NCBI GenBank assembly: GCA_022414725.1
Contig: CM039464.1
Span: 39,791,945 to 39,855,944 of the forward strand
DNA from: Microglena sp. YARC
Taxonomy: Eukaryota > Chlorophyta > Chlorophyceae > Chlamydomonadales > Chlamydomonadaceae
Reading direction: 5' to 3'
DNA: 64,000 nucleotides
Part shown: piece after piece, positions 41,445 to 53,270 of the stretch
Layout: each line of letters begins with the position of its first letter
Position numbering within the stretch: position 1 is the first letter of the stretch
Notes under the pieces: generated by a model
Told to the model about the DNA's origin: nothing
The model's database searches: none
What the model saw: only the letters and a program-made list of their open reading frames with translations
Position numbers and translations under genes: made by a program

Positions 41445-44400
41445 TTAATTTGGGGGGGTAAGCAGGTTGCTGCTCATGTGCGCCTGGACAGGGCGCATGA
41501 CCCCCCCAAATTTTCGCATCGCAAGTTCAATGAGCAGGCACATATTCGCTTTCTTCCGGGTCAAGGCACCCTCCTCCTTCTCGAGGAGCGCACGGAGTGT
41601 CGCGTCGCTCGAGACAATTCGCAATACTGCGGGCCACAATGCGCCGGTTCTCAAGGACGACGTGCTCCCACAGACGCTCCGACGCACGTTAGATGTCGTT
41701 GCCAACTTGAACGTGAACGCATCCTTGCTAGTGACCCTGTCCATGAACCCCAACTTGACATACGGATCGTCCATCACAGATACAGTTGACGATTCTGGAG
41801 TCGTAGGGGACACGATCTCTCCGACAATACAAGGACGGAATATCGGGGCCTCAGTGTTCTTTTCATCAGAGGGGACGAAACACATGGGTCGGCGCACCTT
41901 GGTTGGGGACGCAATGTCGTAAGGGTTTCGGAAGACGATTGTAAGGCTCTTCTTGTCTATAGAATTCTCAAGCACACCAGCGCGTCTCAAACTATCCCCA
42001 ACATGTGGCGCGAGTCCATTATGTTTTGTTGTATTTTTATGACGACTCTTGGTATATGATGATGATGCCACCACAACCGCAAGTTCCTCCAGTTGCGTTC
42101 TAGGAAGTCGATCCACAACATAGTCCAATAGCTCTGACCGGAATCGATCCGCGACCTTTGACGGCAACGCGCTCTCTAAAGCAACGACCCGTCTTGCTAC
42201 CATGTCCATAGCCCCCTCCGCCTTGGTTGCGTGTTCTAAAATATTAAGAGGCATCCATTTGTTCGTGTTTGAGTCGTCATCGTTATGCGCCTCGTTTCCT
42301 AGGAAGTACTTGTCGGTACGACGAAAGACCCTATGTGAAAGAAGGCGATCCACCGCCTCGAGAATGCATTGGGCCACCCACGGCTGCATTTGATCCTTCT
42401 TAGTGAGTGCGGTAGCAAAGTCCTCGATGGTGCAACCGTGTGTCACGTCAGCAGATCGCAACGTGGCCAAAATGACATCCGCCACTCGTGAGAGGTCTAC
42501 ATGTCTCACAACGTCGAACGTCGAATCGTCAGCCGCAAGGGTATCGCATGTGTTGTCCTCTTCTTTCCTTGATAGGAAGGTTGTTTTCACGGTGCGCCCG
42601 CTAGCGCTCACCATGTCGACGACAAAGGTGCGCTTCTCCCGTTCTCCTTGAGGATCGTTGTTGTCTTGCCGAAAGTCGATTGCCGCGGATATCAGAGCGC
42701 TCTCCGCCTTCGAGATGTCGATTTTTTTTTTGAGGGCGATGCGGTACGCCTGAAGATCCGCGGTCTCCATCTCACCACCACCACGGGGGTAGACAGATGC
42801 GTGCATGTACACGGTCACGTTGCGTTCTGGTGACTGGAGAAGGGCGTGTGAGCAGTGACGGACCGCGCGACCCACGATTTGCTCGATCTTCTTCATGTGA
42901 AACCAAGGTTCTAGAATGTGCAGCTCTCGAACAAAGCGGAAATCCAAGCCTTCCGTGCCGCGGTCAGTGATCAATAAAACGCTTATCAGCTCTCCATGTT
43001 TGTTCTTAGGCGAGCGAGCGAACTCCAAGATACGCTCCAGACTCTGGAACCCGTGCTCGCGCAGCCCCGATATGATCGCGTAGGTCCCGATTCCACCCCG
43101 GTGGCCCGTGTCCGAAAACGAGCGGTACCCTCTGTGCTCAAGTGCGACTGCCACAGGAAGCACCCCGCTCCAAATCCAGCGGGAGTACACCATCGAGATC
43201 GCCGATCGTCCCGTTGCCGCTATGCAGTCGGCGACATTGTTGATTTTGCATGCGTAGCCGGGCGCCAACTCGGGAGAGAGGAATGCCGGTATCCCCGGAC
43301 GGTACTTCCACGCGCCACGTTGCGAATCGAACTCCATGCAACGACGGAAACCCGACTTGCCAGATGACGAGGATTCTCCGCCGTCGTTAAGAGGAGCAGG
43401 GAAAATCACATTGCACATTTGACGGACACGCATGTCACCATTATCCACATCATCCACCTCATCATCCGACTCATCCGCCTTAAAATCCCGGCGGTGTGCC
43501 TCGTACGTCTCCAACTGCAGGCCGCTCATCTCGCTCGTGCAAATTTCGTCTACCTCAGCGACGCTTCCGTGTGATCCCTGTTGCTTTAGACGATACATGA
43601 GCGTCTCCAATCGGTCAGAGTTAGGGATGCGGGTGCCATGCGCGTCCAACGTCACGATATCGCGGTTTGGTTTGCGCATGCTTTTTGAACGAGCTGAGAT
43701 GATCCCGAACGGTGAGGGAATGTGCGTCGCCACTGAGGGCGTGAGGATCTTCGGGAAGCTGAACGGGGACCGTCCGGGGAAGTACGAGACGTACCCCCTT
43801 GCGGCGGATGCTAGGTCGGACATGTCATTTATAGTTGCTCGATCATTTGTGTGGAGGAGGTTAAGAAGGGGGAGAACGTCGGTGTTCGAATTGAATATGG
43901 GTGTGGCCGTGAGGAGAAGCAACTTTATGTTGGATGCTACTCGGAGCACGCGTTGCAATGAGCCGACCGCCGATTCCATTTGTGAATTCCGAAGATGTTG
44001 CGCCTCATCAACAACGATGATGCTCCCAGAGAACTGATTATCTAGATCGCGATCGGTCGCAGCGGATACTAAATTTGCGAATGAAATTATGCCGAAACAC
44101 GTTTACTTTTCGCGCACTAGAATGTCACCTCTATTATTCGATTGGTGATATCTTGATCCCCCGCATTGGTGTTTACGAGATGCTGATGCAGCGCTATCGT
44201 ACACTGCTCGCAAGAAGTTATCGTGTAGCATGGGACGAGCTATCAAGAACACTTGTCGATCGTCGAACCCTTCACATATGGAAACCGCCGTGCATGTCTT
44301 CATGCCTCCGGTCCCGTGGAACAGGAGTAAGCCGTTGTAGGGGGTTCCTGGTGCCATGAAATTACAAAGGAATCTCTGGTGTGGGGCCAAAGAGAACGTC

Positions 44401-44666
44401 TCATTGGTGCATTCCGCATTCCATTGCTCCTGGAAGTAATCTTCAGACCCCGGCTACGACTTCGACTTCGACTTCGGCTTCGTCTGCGTCCCAGTCGACA
44501 CTACGTCTGGAAAACCAACATCACCACAAAAAAACTCCCTCTTCCGTGACAGGGCGTCCCTGAATGAATAGTCGGGGTGCGTGTGTTTCCCCTGAGAAGA
44601 AGAACTGATCACCACCGAGGGCAGGGGTACGAACACTACTTCTTTGCTTTTGTTATTTTTCATCAC
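41445..44666 (-). pseudogene. D6/D11-type SNF2 helicase (NPH-I/early transcription factor family), frameshifted
   Basis: About 1,070 residues in three consecutive frames. 44666-44454 has HPDYSFRDALSRKREFF, the family's N-terminal 'P...F...K.EF' element. 44390-44103 has LAPHQRFLCNFMAPGTPYNG and a Walker A loop reading HGTGGMKTC, where GMKT replaces the expected GKT. 43979-41445 is intact for 844 residues: LLLLTATPIFN (motif III), YAIISGLREHG, VLLITDRGTEGLDFRFVRELH (motif V) and EQIVGRAVRHCSH (motif VI), then a long C-terminal region. In poxviruses and relatives this family acts in early transcription initiation and termination. The changed Walker A loop plus two frame changes suggest an inactive gene. 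It is a paralogue of the split gene at 48623/62752. Confidence 0.85.
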
Positions 44667-44695
44667 TCTCTACATTTTTGGAAAAAGAAAAAAAA

Positions 44696-45010
44696 TCACT
44701 TTGCGTGCTTTTTGAAAACGTAGTCTGTCAGGCCACTGAATTCGCTCAGCAGCCAGAAGACGAAGGTCTGAATGAACAAGATCAAAAAGTCCTTGACGAC
44801 GGCTTTGTTGCGTATCTTTCTGCTCCAAATAATGATGAACACAGGGGCGGATGTGAATATGGACAGGGTCATCGTTTCAACTAAGAACTTGAATGGGTGA
44901 TTATTCAAGAAATCCGTGTGCCGCACAGTAAACGCCATGATGATCATGAACACAGCTAGCAATGATAAAAATATAGCCGAACCGATGAATGTTTTCTTTC
45001 CTCCTTTCAT
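44696..45010 (-). CDS. Three-span membrane protein
   Basis: A 104-residue protein beginning MKGGKKTF with three hydrophobic segments (AIFLSLLAVFMIIMAFTV; a second around FLVETMTLSIFTSAPVFIII; a third around FLILFIQTFVFWLL) joined by short basic loops. Intact and compact. Divergent from the gene at 45069 with 58 bp of AT-rich sequence between them. No family recognised; membrane location is clear. Confidence 0.75.
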   Translation of the reverse strand: MKGGKKTFIGSAIFLSLLAVFMIIMAFTVRHTDFLNNHPFKFLVETMTLSIFTSAPVFIIIWSRKIRNKAVVKDFLILFIQTFVFWLLSEFSGLTDYVFKKHAK

Positions 45011-45068
45011 TATTTACGAGTTGTTCTGTACAATGATGTCCTTTGTTATCTACATTAAAAAAATGTAA

Positions 45069-46130
45069 TTGTTCACCAAACACTCAATGTCTACAATCGA
45101 ATCGGGCTCTCGAATTCACAAGATGAGTGGTCCGTCAAGCGTGACTGTTCTTCAAGTCCAGATACCTGTCTCGCCAGGGGCGCGTCCGCGTTTATGTATT
45201 ATGTACCTCATGGGGGACATCCACTTCTCATTCGACAACATGTGCCCTCCCTCCAAGTGTGTTCCGAAAAAGGGGTGTGTGGACGTCGGAAGGTTCCTTC
45301 ACAACGTGACATCGGAGCCCGCGTTGTGCGCGATCTCCCTCGAGACTGACGTGTTCATGGAGGTGCCGTTTGGAGATATTATGAAGAAGAAGAAGAAGAA
45401 TCAGACTAAAGGAGACAGCTCAGACCCTCACATCAAGGATTTCGGTGAACGCGCAGGTATTCTCGGTTGGATGTATAAGCACTTCAGCAACCGCTTGTAC
45501 GCGCACGGTCGTTCCTCCACGCGCCTAGGCCGCTTCCACTTCGTGGATGTGCGTACCAACACGGGATCCACGGGGATGCCGTCGACAACAACGGACTTCC
45601 TTCGCTCCGCACCTACGGTGGCAGATGCTTACAAACTCATGTACCGGATTCTCATGGACGACCCGGTGCGAAGCAAGGTTGCCAAGCAGTTCCACAAACT
45701 CAAGGGATCACCCTACCAATTGCGATTGGCAGAGCACATAAAGACTTCAGTGGAGCATATCATGAATGACATCCGCAAATCGTACACGTACAATACTCCT
45801 GCGAAGAAAGACTCCTTTAACGACATCTTCTTTTTCAAGGTACGCGTGCTAGTGATGGACACGTACCTCTTGGGGCTCATGCTTTACTACATGATTTGAG
45901 ACACAAAGCAATTGCACCACCGCATTGTGTTGTACGCAGGGGCTATGCACACTTCCATTGTTACATCATTTCTAGTGCACAACATAGGCGCAGCCATTGT
46001 GTCAGACACCCCATCGACCCTTTCAGGAGTTAATACCCACAATTTAAGAAACGTAAACCGTTGCGTGAACGTCGTACTGGATCCCATTGTAGAGGAACTC
46101 GTGATACTCGGTCAAAACACACACATATGA
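45069..46130 (+). CDS. Giant-virus conserved protein with GDxHxS and CPPC-like motifs, in-frame TGA
   Basis: The frame opens at 45069 and reaches a TGA at 45897-45899, but coding character continues in exactly the same frame to 46130, so the full protein is about 353 residues. The N-terminal part shows LMGDIHFSFDNMCPPSKC followed by GCVDVGRFL and a hydrophobic 'CAISLETDVFMEVPFG', a layout I know from conserved hypothetical proteins of mimivirus-like viruses. The middle has LGRFHFVDVR, and after the TGA comes IVLYAGAMHTSIVTSFL, the family's YAG..H end. Function unknown; GD.H, DVR and YAG..H motifs suggest an enzyme. TGA could be a CGA codon changed by C-to-T mutation. Confidence 0.7.
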
Positions 46131-46595
46131 TCATACAGTCGGAGACACAAATTGTGGGACACCCTACAGGTCAGCTCTCTCCCGATAGCTTGAAGAGACA
46201 GACACACAGGTAATGGATGTTTATTACAAGAAAAATACACATGTTCTCAAAATATTTGTAGTATATTCGACTTTTCAGAAGCCCAAAAATACAAGGTGTC
46301 CCTACAGTCGGCGGAACAGTAAAATGAAACATATATCAGATGGAAATAAATGTACGACATCGCCGCTAGAAAATAGGCGTTAAGAATGGTCGCTGACTTG
46401 GGTGTACACACCTCCTTACAGTCCAGAATTCATATCATATGCCATTGCGAATCTACTGAACCAGACTTAGCTTGGTTATTGTGTAATTATCATTCCTTCA
46501 AAGACAACTGGATATTGTCATTATGTCTATCGCTCAGCATCTGTAGCAGACGCTATGTCACCCACGTTGAAGAAGTGCGACGCGATGGATACGAA
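46131..46595. other. Intergenic with MITE and mariner ends
   Basis: Holds a MITE end at 46305-46330 (ACAGTCGGCGGAACAGTAAA), a weak mariner-end-like stretch near 46240 (ATGTTCTCAAAATATTTG) and GTGGGACACCCTACAG near 46155. No supported gene. Confidence 0.55.
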
Positions 46596-47567
46596 CTAGT
46601 CCAAGAACGTTTGGAACCCATCACCACCCTTCTCATCATCATCTAGGATCTTCTGCATATCTTTGATGAACTTCGCAGCCCGGTTCCTGTTGACGATCGA
46701 CAATGTGAGGATGATGACGATGTCAGTGCTGTAGTCGTAGGGGCCGCGGAATGTTAGTGTACTGCACATCTGCAACATGTTTTTCATGATGCACTCCATA
46801 TTGTGCAAGTTCCTCTTGATCTCGCCGGTTTCTTTCTCCCAACAAGGCTCATATATGAAGTCCTTGCTCGTCACCTTGCACCCCTCGAACAACCAGCTGT
46901 TCGTTTCCCAGGAGGATGTATCCACTGGAGCGTCATACATCTCCCCATCTTCCATCTCAGACGCCATTGTCTCGGCGATGTACTCTGCGGAGAATCCCCT
47001 TTTATCGTTATCAAAGATCTTGTCAAGCATGCATTTGTCTGCCAAGTGGCTGGCCACAATATTTTTGCTCGGCTCACCATCACATCCTTCCTTCTCTGAC
47101 GGTGCATTCTCACGAGTGCCTCGTTCCCACAGAGCTGAAAGGGGGGGTCTTGTGGAGCTGATGATGCGAACAAAGTCAATGCTGTCATAGTCGAACAGGA
47201 TAATGTTCCCTTTGGCATAGCCCATGTTGATAGCGCGGATGTCGGAGTGGACGGCTCCCATGGTCCAGAGGTGGCATAGGGCAATCTCGATACCAGTTCG
47301 GGTAGTATCGTCCAGAGGTGTTTCGTCTGTCTCAGGTACGTCAAGCTTGGGGTACTTTATGTGCACCTTGACGCTATCCTTCCACTTCTTGATCGTCATT
47401 CTAACGGGTGAGCAAAGCCTCGTGTCAGCAGACGTGAGCCCCTCCTTAGTGTGATACATATGTATCATCTTGGCAGCGACCATCTCGCGAATCGCGCCGA
47501 CGAGCAAATTGGTCCAGCTCTGTCTTCATTTGGAGAATCCTTTCGAGAGTCTTACAGCGATGTCCAT
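46596..47567 (-). CDS. Protein-kinase-like protein, in-frame TGA near start
   Basis: The main frame (47507-46596) has 303 residues. Around residue 75-110 it shows IALCHLWTMGAVHSDIRAIN followed by NIILFDYDSIDFV. This matches the kinase catalytic loop (His-x-Asp ... Asn) and a DYD in place of DFG, as in several divergent giant-virus kinases. The N-lobe is short, and I see no clear glycine loop. Coding character extends upstream in the same frame to an ATG at 47567, interrupted by one TGA at 47526-47528. A long C-terminal region has no known domain. Catalytic activity is uncertain. Confidence 0.6.
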
Positions 47568-47735
47568 TGTCTTCAAAACATGATTCTTATAAATAACCGT
47601 CTTGTCAGGGCGCTTAGAAGGAGGAGTGCATTGTTGGTTTGATGAAGGACGCATAAGAACTATCTGTAAAAGAGGAGATATATGTGATGCACGTAGCAAG
47701 GACGTGCGCTGTTTAAGTATTCATAAGAAGTGGCA

Positions 47736-47845
47736 TCGGCGGTACTTGCGGTTTGTACTTGCGGTTTGTACTTGCGGTTTGTACCTGCGGTTTGTACCTG
47801 CGTTTTGTACCTGCGTTTTGTACCTGCGTTTTGTACTTGCGGTTT
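47736..47845. repeat. 12-bp tandem repeat upstream of 47854 gene
   Basis: About nine copies of TTGTACTTGCGG or TTGTACCTGCGT in tandem, ending 8 bp before the ATG at 47854. The frame is open through it (Leu-Arg-Phe-Val/Cys-Thr-Cys type peptides), but I take the ATG after the repeat as start. Confidence 0.85.
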
Positions 47846-47853
47846 TATTAAAG

Positions 47854-48513
47854 ATGGGTTTATCTTTCTCAGGGCTTGTAAGAAGAGAGATACGCGCCAA
47901 TTTGTTGCGCGATCACGCCGAGAGTTTCCAAACGTTCCGGCTCCTGAAACTAAGTGGCGACGTGACGGGTTCAACAATCATTTCCGAATGGCACGTGGAC
48001 CTGCTGGTCATCTTTGCGAGACACGTACACGTGGATCCGAATTCCACGGAAGGGTTCGGTCTGTCGTCCTCTTGGGCGCCCCCTAACACGTCGATTGTGA
48101 ACGAAACATCATCTAACGCCGACGATTTCTCGAAGCTAAGGAAAAATGTCGTGATGGATATTTGTGTCAATTACGGGTATGAAAATACGAACCTTGGTCG
48201 CCAAGCCAAAGAAGATACCCGTAAGCAGTCTCACCTGGAAAAAACAAGGGTCGCGCTCAACGCATACATCCGTGCTCTGAAGGAAAAACGCGAGCAGCTT
48301 ACCCCGTTGGAAACAATCGCAGATGAAGCCATCAAGTTGGGAGAGATCGATTATAGCACACAAATGACGTTGTCGCTGATAGCGGTGGAAAATACGCTAC
48401 ACCAGGCGTTCGAATTGCGCAAAGCCATGAAAACCAAAACAATTTTCCATACAAGAGATTTGCTTCACCGCACGACCAAGGACTTTGTGACCTATGCAGT
48501 TTACAATTTCTAA
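47854..48513 (+). CDS. Hypothetical protein, mostly helical
   Basis: A 219-residue protein starting MGLSFSGLVRREIRANLL. I choose this ATG because the upstream open sequence is a tandem repeat. The C-terminal half is charged and helical (HLEKTRVALNAYIRALKEKREQ), likely a coiled coil; the N-terminal half is mixed. No signal or membrane span. Not recognised. It is divergent from the kinase-like gene and converges on the helicase fragment at 48623. Confidence 0.6.
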   Translation: MGLSFSGLVRREIRANLLRDHAESFQTFRLLKLSGDVTGSTIISEWHVDLLVIFARHVHVDPNSTEGFGLSSSWAPPNTSIVNETSSNADDFSKLRKNVVMDICVNYGYENTNLGRQAKEDTRKQSHLEKTRVALNAYIRALKEKREQLTPLETIADEAIKLGEIDYSTQMTLSLIAVENTLHQAFELRKAMKTKTIFHTRDLLHRTTKDFVTYAVYNF

Positions 48514-48521
48514 CAGAGCTT

Positions 48522-48611
48522 ATGGAAGAGTCCGCTGAAAACGAACAGTTCATGTACGTCGCGTACGAGTACATCCCCATCCGGAGACCAAATAAACCCG
48601 CGCCTGCATGA
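48522..48611 (+). CDS. Very small ORF
   Basis: A 29-residue frame (MEESAENEQFMYVAYEYIP...) 8 bp after the previous stop. It may be a displaced C-terminus of the 47854 gene or a real micro-protein. Confidence 0.25.
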   Translation: MEESAENEQFMYVAYEYIPIRRPNKPAPA

Positions 48612-48622
48612 GATGATGACAT

Positions 48623-49190
48623 TCAGATGTCGTCTTCAAGAACGTCGATGGAAGAGCGACGCATTGCTTCCCGAACGTCTTTGAGGAGCTGGCACTTACG
48701 CTGAGCAACAGCATGCACAAACTCGTCTGCTGTACCCTCTTCATTCCCCTGCTGTGCCAGCACCTGGTCGCGACTGAATGTGGACATGTGCACGTAGACG
48801 TCCACTGTGCGATCTTGTGGTAGGAGGTCGTCGTGTGAGTACGCGCGTCGGGCTCGCCCCACCACCTGCTCTATGCGGTTGACGTGCCAGAAAGGCTCGA
48901 GAACGTGAACTGCCCGCACGCTTCGCGTAGAGATTCCCTCTGAACCCGACTTTGAAATCAGAAGCACCGCCGCTATTTCTCCTCTAGCGTTAGTCGCGTT
49001 TTTAAGTCCAATGCCGATGAGCATCGTCCCCAAGTCCTCGCGCGCTAAAAGAGGGAGCTCACTAATACGGTTGTTGAAGAGAGACAATAAGAGCTCCATG
49101 CGGTCCGACGATTGATCCGACGAGAACGTGATGAACGATAGACCAATGTCTTTTGTACCCGAAGGTGGGGGGACGCGTCGCAAGCGCAAT
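48623..49190 (-). pseudogene. C-terminal half of D6/D11-type helicase, separated by retrotransposon
   Basis: This 188-residue frame is the second helicase lobe without the first: IGLSFITFSSDQSSDRMELL, VLLISKSGSEGISTRSVRAVH (motif V), WHVNRIEQVVGRARRAYSH (motif VI) and VDVYVHMSTF. It lacks Walker A, and coding character fades about 30 codons upstream, at 49210-49220. The missing first lobe, in the same orientation, stops at 60839. The 11-12 kb between them is a non-LTR retrotransposon in the same orientation. The two halves are therefore one interrupted gene (48623 to 62752). Confidence 0.85.
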
Positions 49191-49439
49191 TGCGATCCGT
49201 GAAATTGAAATTGTTACATCCAAGAAATATAAATACTCTAGGGACGTGAGATTAAGGACACCACAGCGTACGCAGAAGCTAGCTGTAGTCAGCATAGATA
49301 AACACAAAAAATATCCAGTACTAGTTGTGATCCCACCCGTAACTGACTGAGAGTCATTTCAGTCAGTCACGTGGGTGGCACTAGCTGGACCAAAAAAATG
49401 TTAATCTCCGGCGGGGTGGTGTTCCATGAATCTACGACA

Positions 49440-50210
49440 TTATAAAATAGTCTGAAAGCTGTCAACAGAGTGGTGGTGCAGCTGGTCTGCTAATGTAAGA
49501 ATTTCTAAATTGGTAAGACCAAGGGTGGTCATGGAGGTCACAAAGGTTCTGGGGATGGTGCCAGTGGTACCAATGGTAACAACTAGGTAGTGAACAAGGT
49601 AGCCAGCTAGTCTTAGGCCGGCCACCAACTGGGTGTGTTGGGCATGTTTATCCTCTGCCTTAGTGGCATGGTTGGTGTCAGAGCAGTATCCCAGCTCTAG
49701 AATCCAGATTTCCTTGTCAGCAGCAATGGTGGGTGAGTCCACCTCGGGCAGGATGGCGAGATCTGGCCTCAGTTTGGGCCAGATCTCTGCTGAGATGGAG
49801 GGAGGGCGTAACCAGTCAGGCAGTGTTTTGCCAAGGACTCCGCGGGGAGGTCCTCCAGCCTACCTGCGTCCATGATAACGCGGCGGGATCCAAGGGCGCC
49901 TTTGCTGATGGCCTTGTGCAGTAAGTGGACAGCTGCGTCATGACGCTTGATGTACATGCCCTTGAAGGTGGCGTGTGTTGCAGCCAGCAAGAATGTGGCC
50001 AGCTCCGTCCTCGTGGGTGGTACAAATAGGGCATGTGGGGGAGGTGGCAGGGTTGGGGTTGTTAGCATAGGGCATCTTCCAGCGATAGGCAAGCTTCTTG
50101 TTCCACAGTCGGCCCCATCTGGCCTTGAGGATGCAGAACTTAGTTTTGTGGGTGATGTGAGAGGATGTCCAGAATTTATTGCTGGAGTGGGGTAGATGCA
50201 AGGGGGTGTT
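49440..50210 (-). pseudogene. Retrotransposon restriction-like endonuclease (RLE) domain
   Basis: Last coding part of the element, in two or three frames. A zinc knuckle CPICTTHEDGAGHILAGC (C-x2-C-x7-H-x4-C, near 49985-50035) leads into RHDAAVHLLHKAISKG, then RPDLAILPE (49742-49768) and IWILELGYCSDTN...K (49625-49720), which supply the Asp, Glu and Lys of a PD-(D/E)xK site. This is the layout of the C-terminal nuclease of R2-like and Dualen elements. The final stop is at 49440. Confidence 0.75.
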
Positions 50211-50307
50211 ATCAGCCCAGTTGGTGGCATATATGCCTTTGAGGGATGTTGTCCGAGGTGGCAGCTAGTGGGAAGGTTAAGACTGATCCCGTTGGTGAGG
50301 TTAGGTG

Positions 50308-51250
50308 CTAAGGCTCGTGGGGGAGTTGTGCCAAGAGGTGTGCAGGGGGTTGGACAGTGGGCCAATAGGTGTTGTGGCGGGGTTGTTCTCCAGTGGTGTC
50401 GGTGTATCGTACAGATGCTGGGTTGGTGGCTGCATTGCGTGCTAGTGCATCTGCTCTATCATTGCCCAATATGCCAGTGTGTGAGCGTACTTTGCAGAGG
50501 GTAGTGTGTGATCCTGCCAGAATGCGTTGGGACAAGGTGAGTGCGGATAGAATGCAGGAGTTCAGAGTGAAGAGAACGTGTAGAGGTAGTAGGATCTTGA
50601 ATCATTTTGTTAATGAGTTGGAGTGAGCAGAGGCTGTCAGTGTGCAGGGTGAGGTCAGTATTATAGACAATGCGTGCTATGGCTTGATGGATGGCCACTA
50701 ATTCAGCCCGGTTGTTAGTTCTGGTGGCGCCTTGGCCTCCTGGGTTAATGGAATAGCTCATACCAGCCACAGGTATGTAGACCCCTGCACCTATTTTGCT
50801 GGGGGTGCCAGGGGCTCCCTTGATCAGGCTGCCATCAGTATAGACCTGCAGACCTAGGGTAGGTATGGCTGGGTAGTGGCAGGGGTAGATAACTGTGGGG
50901 AGCAGAGGGGGGCAGTGGTGGGTGGTAGGCTGCCAGGGCAGGGTAGTGAGGGATTTAAGAGTCCTGGGGTAGGTGATTTGTGTGTCTGAAGAGGTAAGGG
51001 TAGGATGTGCAGGGAGGTTATGTGGTTCCCAGTAGGGTGAGATGCTGAGCATGTGCTGTGACCAGATGTCTTTGAACCCCTGGAGACGGTTTAGGTATTC
51101 AGGTTGGCTGCTTGGGTTGCTGATGATGAGAATGTGGAGCTTGTGGGAGGAGGTAGGGTTGTGATGTTTGCCCCCTAGCCAGGTTTCAGAGGTGCTGTAG
51201 ATTTCAGAGAAAGGTCTGGAGTCCACGTGATGGATCCAGGGGTGGTGCAA
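50308..51250 (-). pseudogene. Retrotransposon RNase H domain
   Basis: Shows the full catalytic set of RNase HI: YTDGSLIKG (Asp), NNRAELVAIHQAI (Glu), LTLHTDSLCSLQLI (Asp) and VRSHTGILGNDRADALA (His and last Asp). The first three are in the frame 51250-50459, the last in 50535-50308, so one frame change lies between. RNase H removes the RNA strand of the cDNA hybrid. Confidence 0.85.
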
Positions 51251-53270
51251 TAGTTTCTTGTAGGGGGCATTATAGTTGTCAGGGATGAGTAAGACAGTGC
51301 ATGTTGGGATGTGTTGTGCTTCTGCGTGTCAGCACTGGCTAGAGCCCACCTGAGTGCCTTGTGTGCATCGGTGACGGAGGTAGGGATGTCCACCAGTGAT
51401 CCCCCTGTCCAGATGCTGTGGAAGAGATCCCCGTTGGCTCCAAAGAGCTGGTCAGCTGGGTTCATGGAGGAAAATTCTTCATAGGCAGAATCTAGGTTGA
51501 GTGGGGTAGCAGTGCGGTGATGGGTGATGTTGAGGTGTAGGTTAGCTTGGTGCAGGGCTGGGGGAAGAGTGTAGGTGGAGGCAGGGGTGTCCTTGTGTCT
51601 GGTGTATAGGGCTGCAAGGTCAGGTAGGAATCCTCCTTGTGTGAGTTGGTTCCAAGTTGAAGGGCGTGTAGTTTTATTGTAATCATAGTGTGTGTGGAGG
51701 GAGGTGAGAAGGGTGTTGGTACTATGACCCACACATTTCCCGGTGGGGTTATAGAGGAATGTAGTGTCTGCATGCGTGTGGGTTTGATGGCCTTCTGAGC
51801 CAGTGAGGATGCCAGTTTGGGCTGTGTGTTTGAGTGGTGATTGGATGTCCCAGGTAGGGTTTCGGTCATGAGTGTCTATGTGAAGAAGTTTGTGGACAAG
51901 GGCATGGTTATCAGCGTTGAAGCCAGGTGTAGTGGCCCATTGTCCCTGTTGCTGGGAGTTAGTAAGGTGGGAGTCTCTTTTGTGGTTAAGATGGGTTGTG
52001 GTGGTGGGTGTGTCTTTGAAGGCCTGGAGAAGGGTGTCATAGGTGGATTGGCCCAGCATAGTGATGAGGTGGGTGGTGTGTGGTATGGTTGTGGTTTCCA
52101 GTGGACCTCAGAGGTGGTGGGAGTAATTGGGTTACTGTGAAGGATAGTGTAACCAATTTGGGTGTATTGACTGATATGGTCGTTGTGCATGGTGATGGGG
52201 GCCCATTGGAGGTGGGCAGTGGTGGTGATGCTGGTGTCCCTAGTGTCCATGGTCCGTTTGCTGCGCCAGCTGGAGATGCTGAGGGGTTTGTACAGGTTAC
52301 CATAGGTGAGGTGAAGGAGACGGGTAGGGGGGGATGGGGATCCAGGGGTAGGGTGGAGCATTGCTGCCTTGAGAAGATCAGGGTTGGAGACCTTAGTGAT
52401 GTTGTAGTGCTTAAAGAAGGGCTTGGCTGGGCCGCGGATGATGGCCTTGCAGAGGTGAAGGCGGGATGCCCAGGTTGTCGCGGCTTCATTGTTGCCCCAT
52501 GCTTTACCGTAGTGGTCGACGTTGGCGTTCCATTCGGCTGTGGAGTTGCAGGTGGTCCACGCCCACCATTGTTCCCCGCTGAGGTCTCGGAGAGGGTCTG
52601 CTGTGTAGTCCGCTTCTTTGACAGGAGGTTGCGCTCGGCTGGTGGGGTAGCGCTGAGTTGGGGTGGAGGCCGGGGCGGGCGACAAACATGTTTCTGCGCA
52701 TCGGCTGACGGTTTGGGTGGGATGGTGTATGACGAGGTAAGTTGTCGCTGCGGTAATGGAAGAGGGTTGGCATGGCTGAAGGAGGGGAGCAGGTCGGGGC
52801 TGTTGCCAGTGAGGTGTGCTGTAAGGAGGTTGAGGGAGCGCCGATGGTGCTTTGTGACTTTGCCCTGTGTGATAAGAGGGAGATCCGTGGTAGTGATAAG
52901 GTAAGTGCCTGCTGGAGTAACCAGGTCGTGGTATGTATAGATCCCTAGATCGTGGAAGGGAGTCACAAGGGAGACAGGGATGTGAGCAGGTTGAGGGAGT
53001 ACTGATTGGATGTTGAGCTTATCCAGGAGTTCTGTGTCATTCCAGGTAATTTGGATGTTTGAATGGTCTAGGAGTTGAAGTTTCCGGGCAAGAGATGAGT
53101 ATTGGAGGAGTTTGGGAGAGAGAGAGGTTGGAGTAAGAGTGTGGAAAGTTTTGAAGGTTTTAGTGAGGAGAGATATGGTTAGTATGCCCAGGCGTCCAGT
53201 GTCATTCATGGCGTGGGTGAGGGCAGAGGCAGTAATTTGTGTGTATTCAGTGAGGAGAGAGGGGATCCCT

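Noticed and set aside
45897..45899. TGA recoding as tryptophan across the window
   Set aside because: Most genes end normally, TGG is used for Trp, and the few internal TGAs are better explained by CGA mutation.
52080..52904. Gly/Val-rich 274-codon plus-strand frame
   Set aside because: Antisense to the retrotransposon region between RT and RNase H; composition reflects the reverse strand of Pro/Thr-rich coding.
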